From positions 1-64,000 of the forward strand of contig NZ_BAZX01000014.1 of assembly GCF_001310955.1 (NCBI RefSeq): a stretch of DNA of 64,000 bases, in the 5' to 3' direction. Below, piece after piece: positions 7,939 through 16,657 of this stretch; within the stretch, counting starts at the first letter, position 1; each line of letters opens with the position of its first letter. A program made the position numbers and the translations under genes. This stretch comes from Marinifilum fragile JCM 15579. Lineage in GTDB: Bacteria > Bacteroidota > Bacteroidia > Bacteroidales > Marinifilaceae. Under the pieces are notes generated by a model. It did not search any database, was not told the DNA's origin, and was given only the letters and a program-made list of their open reading frames with translations.

Positions 7939-8025
7939 AAAAAGCTGTGGCACTCCTACCACAGCTTGGTTTTGCCTGCTCCTTTCCAATACAATTCAAC
8001 CTATACCAGAGTATGGAACAAACAA
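7939..8025 (-). terminator. 87-bp direct repeat copy 2, containing the terminator of the 8039 gene
   Basis: Second copy of the repeat at 6601-6687. Its hairpin AAGCTGTGG (7942-7950) / CCACAGCTT (7959-7967) with a minus-strand T run terminates the helical protein gene that ends at 8039. Apart from two substitutions the two copies are identical, including non-hairpin sequence, so they were duplicated or homogenised recently. Confidence 0.85.
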
Positions 8026-8038
8026 AGTTTTTCAATAC

Positions 8039-8953
8039 TTAAATTACTTCTAAAGGAATGGCTTCCATTTCCAAATACAGTTTGCTTCGTTCCGAAGCGT
8101 AGCGACGAATTGGAACGTATAAAGTTTTGTAATTGATATTTTCGATAATGAGTCGGTGCTCCCCTTCCGGGAAATGCTTGAACCTAAAGGTACCGTTCTC
8201 GGTAATGTGTGTCGTTAGATCCAAACCTTCTACCGAAACCTTACCCAGGGCAATGGCTTGGCCGGTAGCCTTGTCTTTCAAATAGCCCAACAGATCGTAA
8301 TGGCGTTGTGCTCCTTTGGCCTTTTGTCGGGCTGCAAAATAGTAATTCACAAAATCGGGATGGGTAGCACGCAAATTTTCTATGCTATAATCCAATTTGC
8401 TGTTTAAAAGATTATTGATCTTTTTCTGCAAAAGCCTGTATTCATTTTTGGCATTGGCCTTGTCTTCTTTTAAGACAATCAGATCGGAACGTTTTTGTTC
8501 AAAGGCTTTGCCATCGGTCTCTACAGCCACAATATTTTCTTCGCTAATGCCAAAGGCAGGCAAATCGGCCACATGCTGTCTGGCCATGCTAACAATTTGC
8601 TTGTTAAAAGCAATCAGGTCCAACTCGCTGAGAAGCCTTAATGTGTTTTTTGAAATACTTGCCTTTTCCAAAATCTCGGTACTTGGTACTGAGTTGGCAT
8701 AGCAAACCAATGCATTGGATAAAGGATAGAGCTTGTCTACCAAAACATTCTTAATTGCATTTTTTTCACCAATCAGCCATTTTATGGGCTGATCCGCTTC
8801 CTCTTTCAAGTTCAAAAGATGATCCAGATCCGAAGCAAACTGATCTGCCTGAGCTTTGGTGCTCACATTGGTTTCATAAATACTTGCATTCTCAGTCAAA
8901 GCCGTATTGGTTTGCACAAAAGAATCTAATTTTAAATTACTTTCTGTATTCAT
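8039..8953 (-). CDS. helical-bundle protein with a C-terminal carboxypeptidase-regulatory-like domain
   Basis: I choose the ATG at 8953 (MNTESNLKLD, 304 residues) over an upstream ATG whose extra 50 residues read through the 21-bp repeat and do not look like protein. Residues 1-210 are alpha-helical with many Ala, Leu and Lys, without cysteines or a signal peptide. Residues about 218-300 (YDLLGYLKDKATGQAIALGKVSVEGLDL then GTFRFKHFPEGEHRLIIENINYKTLYVPI) have the beta-sandwich pattern of carboxypeptidase regulatory-like domains. I do not know its function. A degenerate 21-bp repeat array lies just upstream, and the gene shares its 3' flank with the DUF4230 gene. Confidence 0.6.
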   Translation of the reverse strand: MNTESNLKLDSFVQTNTALTENASIYETNVSTKAQADQFASDLDHLLNLKEEADQPIKWLIGEKNAIKNVLVDKLYPLSNALVCYANSVPSTEILEKASISKNTLRLLSELDLIAFNKQIVSMARQHVADLPAFGISEENIVAVETDGKAFEQKRSDLIVLKEDKANAKNEYRLLQKKINNLLNSKLDYSIENLRATHPDFVNYYFAARQKAKGAQRHYDLLGYLKDKATGQAIALGKVSVEGLDLTTHITENGTFRFKHFPEGEHRLIIENINYKTLYVPIRRYASERSKLYLEMEAIPLEVI

Positions 8954-9095
8954 ATTCTTGAATTTTAAGTAGTTATTGAATATTAAAATGACAATGAATA
9001 ATTTCGTTTTTATCCCTAATACAAATTCAAAGACAGTATCTGCAATTCGATTTACCCTCTTTATTTTTTGATTTAGCAGGAGACGGGAAGGATTT

Positions 9096-9262
9096 ACTTC
9101 CATTCCAAATCAATTCACTTCCACTCCAAATTGCTTTGTTTCCATTCCAAATTGATTTACTTGCATTCTGAATGGATTTATTTCCATTATTTTTTGATTT
9201 CCATGCTCTCTGGAAGTATTTTCTTCCATTTGCAGAGAATTCATTTCAATCTTCAGATCATG
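9096..9262. repeat. degenerate 21-bp tandem array, about 8 units
   Basis: Units on the plus strand follow ACTTCCATTCCAAATTGATT, with a 21-base period. Clear units start near 9096, 9117, 9138, 9159, 9180, 9201 and 9222, and the similarity fades rightwards. Read on the minus strand this gives 7-residue repeats such as NQFGMET and KQFGVEV, interrupted by a stop codon, so it is unlikely to be coding. It lies directly upstream of the 8039-8953 gene. Two other arrays in the window (21400 and 52240) have the same period but unrelated sequence. Confidence 0.75.
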
Positions 9263-10243
9263 CAGATCCAATAATTATGAGCTTAAATTTTGCGAACAGC
9301 GAAGTACCGATACTTATCGGAATCGAGGGAGTGATTCAGCAAATGTAAAATACATCAACCTGATGGTCTTTTATGTATTTAAAGTATGAAGCAGAGTGTA
9401 ATTTCTACTTATGATCTATTACTCTAGTAGTTGTTTGGTTGAATTGTTACATAAAGTTAGAGAATTATTTCTTTAATTTCCAAACAAAAATGTAATTAAT
9501 ATTAAAATATCATTTGTTTATCAAACAAATACAGGTATTCACAACAAAACAAATCCTAGTGTTTTCAATGCAAGGAGATGAATTTAGCCAGATGTGATTT
9601 TTTTTATAAAATATTATTTTCATCACAATTACTTGCGTAATCGACGATTAATATCTTTATTGGATAATGAGGCAGGAAGATTGATATTGTGTTTTGTTCA
9701 GTAAGAAATTAGTCTACTTCTCTTCTTGTTTAGCAAATTTAGTTCAATGGTACTGCCGCTTGTAATTCCACCTCACCTCTATCCTCTCCTCGAGGAGAGG
9801 AAGTTGTGCAAAGATTTGAAGTTTGTTTGATCAGTTTATTTGTGAGGGTGTTCTCATTGAAGATAAAAATCTCTATCATTACACCCCTCTCCCTGTCGGG
9901 TCCACGAAAGCCAGAGGGGTGCTGTTGCTTATATTTTATACTACTTCACCCTTTGGTCTGTCGACAGTTTGTTCACATTAAACTCAATTTTCAATTGTGT
10001 TCACGAGCTTCGCTCCGCTACGGTTCCCTAAAAGGGAAACATTTATCTTGGAACGTAATGCCATATATTTCGTCGCATTTTTAATTCCAGACCTATTGAG
10101 GTTTGCAGTTGCGACGATTTCAAGACGGTGCTATTAACCCAGGGCGGCGATCGTTTTCTCTCCCTTGCCCTAAGCTGTTGCTGTTTGCCCTTCAGGCAAA
10201 TGGAAAACTCTAAAGATTTTCATTTCTTGATTCACATGATCAG
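9263..10243. other. about 1 kb without genes
   Basis: No supported coding region. It contains several short palindromes typical of dispersed elements: CCGATACTTATCGG (9307-9320), CTCTCCTCGAGGAGAG near 9783-9798 and CCCTAAAAGGG near 10027. 9880-10230 is GC-richer and patchy and may be a worn-down mobile or duplicated fragment. A plus-strand frame at 9806-10084 lacks protein character. Confidence 0.4.
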
Positions 10244-10657
10244 CTAAGCAGCTACTTTCCTTTTCATCAAGTTCAGCTCAATGAGCATGCCGCTTACCAC
10301 TCCAATGGTATAAGCCAATAGATCCGACCATAAAAAGCCTTGTCCCAAAACCAATGCGGCAAACCTATTGCTACGCAATGTATTGAGCCAATCGACCTGT
10401 ATCAGTTGGCTAAATTCAACCAGAAAACATACAGTCAAAGCCATTGCAGTCAAGTTCCTAATACTTGCTGCAGGAAAAACAAAGGCAAGCATCCAATACA
10501 TCATCAATGCCCATAAGGCATCTCCCAATCCCAAATTGATGATTTCGGGTAAATAGTTGGAAAAATGTCGAGAAGCCAAACCGATAATGATGGTAAGTAC
10601 GATTAAAGAGAAGTAGTGGAGTCTGTTTCTTTGCATTTTTGATTGGTGTTTTTTCAA
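10244..10657 (-). CDS. DUF2809 family small membrane protein
   Basis: Protein of 137 residues with four predicted membrane segments. It matches DUF2809 features: GLASRHFSNYLPEIINLGLGDALWA, the central FLVEFSQL, and GQGFLWSDLLAYTIGV near the C-terminus. The function of the family is not known to me. The start could be Met1 or Met8 (MQRNRL). It is monocistronic, with no close neighbour on the strand. Confidence 0.75.
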   Translation of the reverse strand: MKKHQSKMQRNRLHYFSLIVLTIIIGLASRHFSNYLPEIINLGLGDALWALMMYWMLAFVFPAASIRNLTAMALTVCFLVEFSQLIQVDWLNTLRSNRFAALVLGQGFLWSDLLAYTIGVVSGMLIELNLMKRKVAA

Positions 10658-10994
10658 TTTGTAATTTCCTCAATGCTGCCGCACAAAACAAAGTTCGGCA
10701 ACGAAGAGAAATAAACAAAACCTTTAATATCATTTATTCACTTCACCACCCTCCTATCTATAAGCACCTTACAAATAAATAATAATATTAATTAATTTCT
10801 CTGTAGTCAAATGCTGTTTTCATTCGTCACAGTATAAGCCTAAAGGCTGTCTCAAAGTCCAATAATAATTGGTATTCTGATCCGGAAGTTTCGGCAGAGG
10901 GGTATACAGATTTGAAAATTAAATGTTTCACATCGTTGGTACTTTTTTAGACAAGCTTTTACAAACCTTTAACTAATAATAAAAACACCTAAAA
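10658..10994. other. intergenic region with divergent promoters expected
   Basis: Separates the minus-strand DUF2809 gene from the plus-strand amidohydrolase. I see no gene. GGCTGTCTCAAAGTCC near 10856 resembles ends seen on some IS elements, but no partner end or transposase is present, so I do not call an IS. Confidence 0.3.
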
Positions 10995-12413
10995 ATGAAA
11001 CAAATAAGCTTATGCTTACTCTTATGCACCCTATTTATTTTTCCATCAAGAAGTGAAAAATACGATATCATCATTCAAAATGTAAGTATCGTTGATGTTG
11101 AAACAGGCAGTATCGTAAAAAATAAAGATGTTGGCATTCAACAACAAGTCATAAAAAAAATAACGACTGGAAATCAGCTGTCAGCAAATGATTCTACTCA
11201 AGTGATTAATGGGAATGGCAAGTATTTAATCCCTGGGCTCTGGGATATGCATGTGCATTTTTATTTTCCTGATAAAGAATATCTGAAAATGTACCTGGCC
11301 AAGGGCGTTGTTGGCGTCCGTGAAATGACTGGATATCGTATGGAATGGCAAGATAGCACGGAGCAAAATAGCAATGTGCCGAGAATCATGTTTTCCAGCC
11401 AGATTATAGATGGTCCTACTCCATGGTTCGAAAATGAGATTCCGGTTAAAAGTTGTAAGCAGGCCATGCAAATTGTTCAAGAGGCAAAGAAAAGCAAAAG
11501 TGAATTTATCAAGTTGCTTAGTTTGGTGCCCAGAGATCAATACATGGCCATTGCTAATGAATGTAATCGATTAAATTTTGACTTTGCAGGACATGTTCCT
11601 TACAGCATAGGACTAATAGAAGCAGCTAGCCTGGGACAAAAATCGAATGAACACCTAAACGGTTTACTCCTGGCTTGCTCTAAACAAGAGAGATTTTTAC
11701 ATACAAGACTGGATAGCTTGCTTGGTATTGCTTCGAAAGAGGAAAAGTTATCACGGATTATAAAAATACAAATCATGGGGTGTACAACCAAAGCACTTCG
11801 GTCTTTCGATCAGACAAAGGCTGATTCTGTCATTCATGAACTAAGCAAATACAAGATGTACCAGTGTCCTACTCTTGGCGTGAAACATCGCTTTCAATAC
11901 AACGAATTGGATTGGGTATATACCGACAATCGATATGATTTTTTTCCTCCTCCGGTTCAGAAAAGATATCGCCCCGATGCGGAAAAGCTGAAAAAAATGA
12001 AGCCTTTTGAGCGAGAGTTAAAGCTGCAGGAGAAATTACTTTATCAAATGCAAAGGGAAGGAATAAAAATTATAGCGGGTTCCGATCAGGGATGTGCTGG
12101 TTTTAATTTACATGATGAGCTTGAGTATTTTGTGAATGCCGGATTTTCGAATACCGAAGCCCTTCAAACTGCCACCATAAATGCAGCTACTTATATGCAC
12201 AAGGAAAAAGGAATGGGAAGTGTTGATGAAAACAAATTGGCTGATTTGGTACTGTTGAATGCCAATCCTCTTGAAAACATTCAAAACACACGTAACATAG
12301 AACTGGTCATTTTTAAAAATACAATCATTTATCCCGATCAACTTCTTGAGGAAGTAAAAGAAGTGAATCTTAAAATTTCAAATATGGATCCTTTCGAAAA
12401 GAAGTTTGATTAA
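10995..12413 (+). CDS. secreted amidohydrolase-family protein
   Basis: Protein of 472 residues with a signal peptide (MKQISLCLLLCTLFIFPSRS). Metal-binding residues of the amidohydrolase superfamily are visible: DMHVHF (His86, His88), a lysine in EFIKLLS suited to carboxylation, AGHVP, NEHLNG, and the catalytic Asp in AGSDQG near residue 361. The C-terminal part (EKGMGSVDENKLADLVLLNANPL) is the usual composite beta domain that closes the barrel. Relatives include imidazolonepropionase-like enzymes and dipeptidases, so the substrate is probably a cyclic amide or a peptide, acted on in the periplasm or outer membrane space. It stands alone in its transcription unit. Confidence 0.85.
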   Translation: MKQISLCLLLCTLFIFPSRSEKYDIIIQNVSIVDVETGSIVKNKDVGIQQQVIKKITTGNQLSANDSTQVINGNGKYLIPGLWDMHVHFYFPDKEYLKMYLAKGVVGVREMTGYRMEWQDSTEQNSNVPRIMFSSQIIDGPTPWFENEIPVKSCKQAMQIVQEAKKSKSEFIKLLSLVPRDQYMAIANECNRLNFDFAGHVPYSIGLIEAASLGQKSNEHLNGLLLACSKQERFLHTRLDSLLGIASKEEKLSRIIKIQIMGCTTKALRSFDQTKADSVIHELSKYKMYQCPTLGVKHRFQYNELDWVYTDNRYDFFPPPVQKRYRPDAEKLKKMKPFERELKLQEKLLYQMQREGIKIIAGSDQGCAGFNLHDELEYFVNAGFSNTEALQTATINAATYMHKEKGMGSVDENKLADLVLLNANPLENIQNTRNIELVIFKNTIIYPDQLLEEVKEVNLKISNMDPFEKKFD

Positions 12414-12834
12414 GAGTATGCGATGAGTAATTCGTAATGGTATTTTTTATGCCTGCCCCTGCACTACTGCACGAAAGTTTGGATTTCATCGAACTTCGTT
12501 TCGTGCGATAGCGAAGGGGCCTTATTTTTTCTTCGTGATCTACCACATTCTTATGGCCTTCACTACACCACCAAAGTCAAATTGGATTCATTGTAAAGCC
12601 TCTAATTGTATTTCAACTAAATTTTAAAAGAATAATTCATGCCTGCAATAAAAAGGAATTTTATCGCAGAAATGATAACTCAAATGCAAATATTAAGAAT
12701 ATTTACACGCAACCCATTTCGCATTTCTTCATCTTTTAATTGTATAAATGGACCAATAAAAGACTCGCTATGTCTGTAATTTGGGTACTATTTTTGTTAC
12801 AATCAAACTGGTATAACTCTAAAGAAAAGATACG
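12414..12834. other. gene-free spacer with a degenerate inverted repeat
   Basis: No gene. GCACGAAAG (near 12470) and CTTCGTTTCGTGC (near 12497) form an imperfect inverted repeat; it is not followed by a clean T run, so I leave it as a dispersed element. The promoter of the following lipoprotein must lie near 12700-12800. Confidence 0.3.
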
Positions 12835-13416
12835 ATGAAGAAGTGGATATTGATTTTACTAATGGGTATACTAACAGGTTGTTTAGACGATGATGACAAT
12901 AACTACATCTATCACACCCACGACAACTCTGTAGTTTTGCTAAAGATAAACTATACCGATTTTGAATTTGAGGGAGGAATTGAACTATTTCTTCACTCAG
13001 AGTTTAACAGTTCAGATACGATTCCTATAAGTGTAGAGTATGTATCACCTGGAGATTTTGGGAGCATTTCACTTTTTTACGAACCCAGGGAAGAGCTTAT
13101 TTTTGATGGTTCCATAATTTGGGATGGCACTGGCTATAGAAAATTTCCCAAAAGACTTTATCATCCTGATAATTTCCTGTATTTGGATGAAGAAATCGAA
13201 AAACCTGCTGATGAAAGGTTTCAAATCATTTTCCCCGAAGAAGGAGTTGACTACCCTCTAGAGTCTATTTGGAATTCGATTAATGATTTGGCCATAGTAA
13301 ATCGGTATTTAAAAGGAGGAAAAAACATTGGGATTTTCAGATATACACCAAGCGTTGGCGAAGGCAATCCCGATGAATGGAGTTGGTATGTGATTATGAA
13401 CACAGTACCCGACTAA
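12835..13416 (+). CDS. lipoprotein of unknown function
   Basis: Protein of 193 residues with a lipoprotein signal. The hydrophobic stretch WILILLMGILTG is followed by Cys16, and the next residues are acidic (LDDDDNN), the pattern that in Bacteroidota can favour surface export of lipoproteins. The mature part is rich in aromatic and acidic residues and predicted beta. I see no enzyme motif and do not recognise the family. It is monocistronic and followed by a strong bidirectional terminator at 13501-13530. Confidence 0.65.
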   Translation: MKKWILILLMGILTGCLDDDDNNYIYHTHDNSVVLLKINYTDFEFEGGIELFLHSEFNSSDTIPISVEYVSPGDFGSISLFYEPREELIFDGSIIWDGTGYRKFPKRLYHPDNFLYLDEEIEKPADERFQIIFPEEGVDYPLESIWNSINDLAIVNRYLKGGKNIGIFRYTPSVGEGNPDEWSWYVIMNTVPD

Positions 13417-13500
13417 CCACTAACTATGAAAGAAAAGGAGATGAACTTTTGCGTTTGTCTCCTTTTTACTTTAACACACATTTGTCACCTTGTAGAAAAG

Positions 13501-13530
13501 AAAAAGGCGCAACACCTTGCGCCTTTTTTA
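13501..13530. terminator. bidirectional terminator
   Basis: AAAAAGGCGC, 8-base loop, GCGCCTTTTTT: a stem with A and T runs on both sides. It serves the plus-strand lipoprotein and the convergent minus-strand gene at 13576. Confidence 0.85.
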
Positions 13531-13575
13531 ATTATATCATTTAGTCATATACATCAAACTCCAACTGACAACTGA

Positions 13576-14356
13576 TCATTTCACAGTTTTCTTCATGATT
13601 CCAATATACGACCAATTCAGATCTCTCAATTTTATGGCTTCATCAATTTTGCGTTGTGTTTCTTCATCTACATTAAACACCTCATTTCTACCATAAGCAT
13701 CAAAATAGTGCAAATAGCCCTCAAACATATCAAAAGTCATATGCGTCATTCGCACACTACTGCCCGATGGCATCAACACTCTCGTTAAGCTCCAATGACT
13801 CATCGTTTTTGCATCAACTTTTCTGATGAATGGGTAGGAATAACTCCATCTCAGCCTTCTCATACTCATCGAATTTACCTTCTACAGCTTCCATAAAATT
13901 CATTCGCATTACCGTACCCACATCCATTTTAAAATTATCCTTGGTAGCAGCAATTACTTTCATGAAAATTCTTTTGCTTAACTCTCGCGAACCAACCGAT
14001 TCCTTCAACTCTGCTTTCAATTCTGCATCCGACATGTTTGGATATGCCTTTTTTGCAGCAGCAAAAACATCACCATTTGCCATAGCTTTAACCGGATCAT
14101 CGTAAATGGTAACGGTGAGGTACTGATACCCTTGCTCGCTTCCTCCTGGCTTAAGCGACCAAAGATCCCAGCCCAGGATTTCTCCATCTTTTAGGCGTTG
14201 TTCATGTATTTTTTCAAAGAAAGTTTCTGTTTCCCAATAATCATTCTCCATATCATCGGCAACCTTCATAAAATCAAAGACCAAATATCTTTCCTGCTGT
14301 GCCATGCCAATACTGCATAACAGAGCAAACGTAACCAATAGCAATATCTTTCTCAT
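13576..14356 (-). pseudogene. secreted protein of unknown function, split by one base in an A4 run
   Basis: The 5' part (14356 to 13814) has a signal peptide (MRKILLLVTFALLCSIGMAQ) and reads ...MELFLPIHQKS then stop. Removing one A from the run at 13819-13822 continues ...HQKVDAKTMSHWSLTRVLMPSG to 13576, giving 259 residues with a length divisible by three. The downstream frame is clearly protein-like (MTHMTFDMFEGYLHYFDAYGRN), so this was one gene. Its helical, Trp-rich body has repeats of the type YLVFDFMKVADDMENDYWE. I do not recognise a family with certainty. The homopolymer position makes a sequence error likely. Confidence 0.65.
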
Positions 14357-14669
14357 TTCAGCAAGTATTTAGTGAATAATACTTAAGTTACATATTTTTC
14401 TCTCCCAAAACAATTTCATTTTGGTAAACCCTTTAATTTATAGGAGAAAACAAAAAACTTAGCATGGATTTTAAACGGCTTGCATTAGCATACGTTGAAC
14501 TTTAGGGATACCCTGATGAACTGCATTAGGCAATTGAAATAAAAAAAGCATTCCCAGTCATACTGGTTTCAACTTATCTATAAAGTTATGAAGTGATTTA
14601 TTATAGAAAAAAATCCACTACAAGTTAATCTACTTATAATGGTGATACGGCTTCAAAACAAAGCTCTAA
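14357..14669. other. intergenic spacer
   Basis: Nothing I can support. It should contain the promoter of the minus-strand gene ending at 13576 and the 3' region of psd. There is no hairpin with a T run. Confidence 0.3.
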
Positions 14670-15560
14670 TTATTGATGTTTTCTGGCAATATTTTCGCCC
14701 ATTTTTATTGAGGTTTCGTAGCCATGTCGAGTATTCTCAACAATATCTTCATCGAAAACAATTTTGTCTTTCTCGAAAAACAAAACAACTGTAGATCCAC
14801 CAAAAGCAAAATACCCTTTCTCACTTCCCTTCTCTACAAATGTATCTTTCTCGTAGGTTTGAATAATACTACCTACCATAGTTGCTCCAACCTCAGAAAT
14901 CAAAATATCGCCATATTCCTTTGTTTTTAGAATACTATAAGCTCTTTGATTCTGACAAAATATTTCCAAACTCTTCTTTAAAGCCAAAGGCGAAACCGAA
15001 AAATACTTTCCTTTAATTTTTTTTGATTCTGTAACTATTCCTCCTGCTGGAAAATGATAACGATGGTAATCTGCCGGAGCCAATCGAACAATAGCCATTG
15101 CCCCATCTGTATACTGATCTGCTAACTTGTCGTCACCTAAAAAGCTTTTCACCGAAAATTCAGATCCCTTTATAAAGAAGGAGTCTACATCGTTAAGCGA
15201 AGGGAATACAAGAATTTTTCCATCCGCAGGAGAAACTATAGCATCGCCAATAGGGCGCTGTTGATCTTGGATTTTACGATAGAAAAAATCGTTAAAATGT
15301 TTATACGATTTCTTGTCAGGTTCATGATAAATGGAAAGATCTATTCCATTTTTTTTCACAAAACGCTTGATTTGTCCCTTTGACAATCGGCTATTCATAA
15401 ATCTACCTCCAACAGCCGAAACCACTTTTCTTTTTACAAGTACATGCAACGAAGCTTTTCCAAAGAAAGATCCATAAAGCCATTTAAGCATACCCTCACC
15501 AGGCACTACTTCTTTTTTTACTTCTCCACTCTCTCTTTCAATATATTCGATGTACTCCAT
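14670..15560 (-). CDS. psd: phosphatidylserine decarboxylase
   Basis: Protein of 296 residues from the ATG at 15560 (MEYIEYIERESGEV); an ATG seven codons upstream is less family-like. It decarboxylates phosphatidylserine to phosphatidylethanolamine at the inner membrane. Hallmarks are DFFYRKI, the SPADGKI motif, the DYHRYHFPAGG motif with catalytic His, and GGST near residue 263, where the proenzyme self-cleaves between Gly and Ser to make the pyruvoyl group. The length suits the longer class of bacterial enzymes. No pssA is adjacent here, and it appears to be a single gene. Confidence 0.92.
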   Translation of the reverse strand: MEYIEYIERESGEVKKEVVPGEGMLKWLYGSFFGKASLHVLVKRKVVSAVGGRFMNSRLSKGQIKRFVKKNGIDLSIYHEPDKKSYKHFNDFFYRKIQDQQRPIGDAIVSPADGKILVFPSLNDVDSFFIKGSEFSVKSFLGDDKLADQYTDGAMAIVRLAPADYHRYHFPAGGIVTESKKIKGKYFSVSPLALKKSLEIFCQNQRAYSILKTKEYGDILISEVGATMVGSIIQTYEKDTFVEKGSEKGYFAFGGSTVVLFFEKDKIVFDEDIVENTRHGYETSIKMGENIARKHQ

Positions 15561-15763
15561 AAACGTTTTGAGATTATACAAGCTACAAATTTAGCAGGAT
15601 TTCAAAAATAATCATCAAATTCGCTGGCTCTTTTAGTGGATTTATCTAAGAATTTGGATCATTCGCACGATATCGAATGGAATAATCATATTCAGCATAC
15701 TTTATTATCTTTAGTTTTTTATTTTATCAACAGTCCATTCGACTAGTAAGAAAATCATTTTTC

Positions 15764-16642
15764 ATGAAGTACATTGCAATCCTCTCTATAGGCATATTGG
15801 CCTATCTTCTGTTTAAAAGATTATGGTCCAACAAAAACTGGATATCGCCAAAAAAACCTTTTCCAAACAATTGGAGAAATATTCTGACTCAAAAAGTTAG
15901 TTTCTACAATAGCCTTACGGCTGAAGAAAAAACAAGATTTGAGTATAAGGTTCAAGAGTTCTTATTGAATTGTAGAATTACCGGAATTCATACCGAAGTT
16001 GACGATACCGATAGAGTTTTGGTTGCAGCCAGTGCCATAATTCCAGTGTTCGAATTTCCCAATTGGAAATACACCAACCTGTTTGAGGTGCTGCTTTACC
16101 CCAACAGCTTTAACGACCAATTTGAAACACAAGGTGAAGATGCCAGAATATTGGGCATGGTTGGGTCTGGTTATATGGAAGGCAAAATGATTCTTTCAAA
16201 ACCAGCTTTGCTGCATGGATTCTCGAACGAATCGGATAAGAAAAACACGGCTATTCACGAATTTGTACACCTTATCGATAAAATGGATGGCAAGATTGAT
16301 GGCCTTCCGTCTATATTGATGGAAAAGCAGTACTCCATTCCCTGGCTGGACTTAATCAGTAAGAAAATTGAAGAAATCTACGAAGAAAGATCAGACATCA
16401 ACCCTTATGGAGCAACCAATAAAGCAGAGTTTTTTGCAGTAATCAGCGAGTACTTTTTCGAAAGACCTAAACTATTGGAGAGTGCACACCCAGAGCTTTA
16501 TAAATTGTTGGAAGAAATTTTCAATCAGAATATGTCGCAAAGAAAATTGCTTCGTGCCAAACAAAGTATCAGCAGAAACAATCCTTGCCCTTGCGGAAGC
16601 GGATTGAAATTTAAGAAATGTTGCGGCAAACAGCATTATTAA
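15764..16642 (+). CDS. MtfA-type zinc peptidase with a C-terminal SEC-C metal-binding motif
   Basis: Protein of 292 residues. It starts with a membrane segment (residues 3-20). The centre has AIHEFVHLID, an HExxH zinc site, with the downstream helix NPYGATNKAEFFAVISEYFFE supplying the third ligand, as in MtfA (peptidase family M90). In E. coli, MtfA controls the glucose phosphotransferase regulator Mlc. The last 25 residues are a SEC-C motif, NPCPCGSGLKFKKCCG, known as a zinc-binding tail on SecA and other proteins. That addition is not part of E. coli MtfA. It is followed 15 bases later by the symporter gene, so the two are probably co-transcribed. Confidence 0.85.
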   Translation: MKYIAILSIGILAYLLFKRLWSNKNWISPKKPFPNNWRNILTQKVSFYNSLTAEEKTRFEYKVQEFLLNCRITGIHTEVDDTDRVLVAASAIIPVFEFPNWKYTNLFEVLLYPNSFNDQFETQGEDARILGMVGSGYMEGKMILSKPALLHGFSNESDKKNTAIHEFVHLIDKMDGKIDGLPSILMEKQYSIPWLDLISKKIEEIYEERSDINPYGATNKAEFFAVISEYFFERPKLLESAHPELYKLLEEIFNQNMSQRKLLRAKQSISRNNPCPCGSGLKFKKCCGKQHY

Positions 16643-16657
16643 TTTTAAAATGCAAAT

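Noticed and set aside
8954..9103. N-terminal extension of the 8039 gene to the ATG at 9103
   Set aside because: The extra 50 residues translate the 21-bp array and AT-rich leader; the ATG at 8953 gives a sensible start.
10850..10875. IS-element end (GGCTGTCTCAAAGTCC)
   Set aside because: No matching second end, target duplication or transposase remains nearby.
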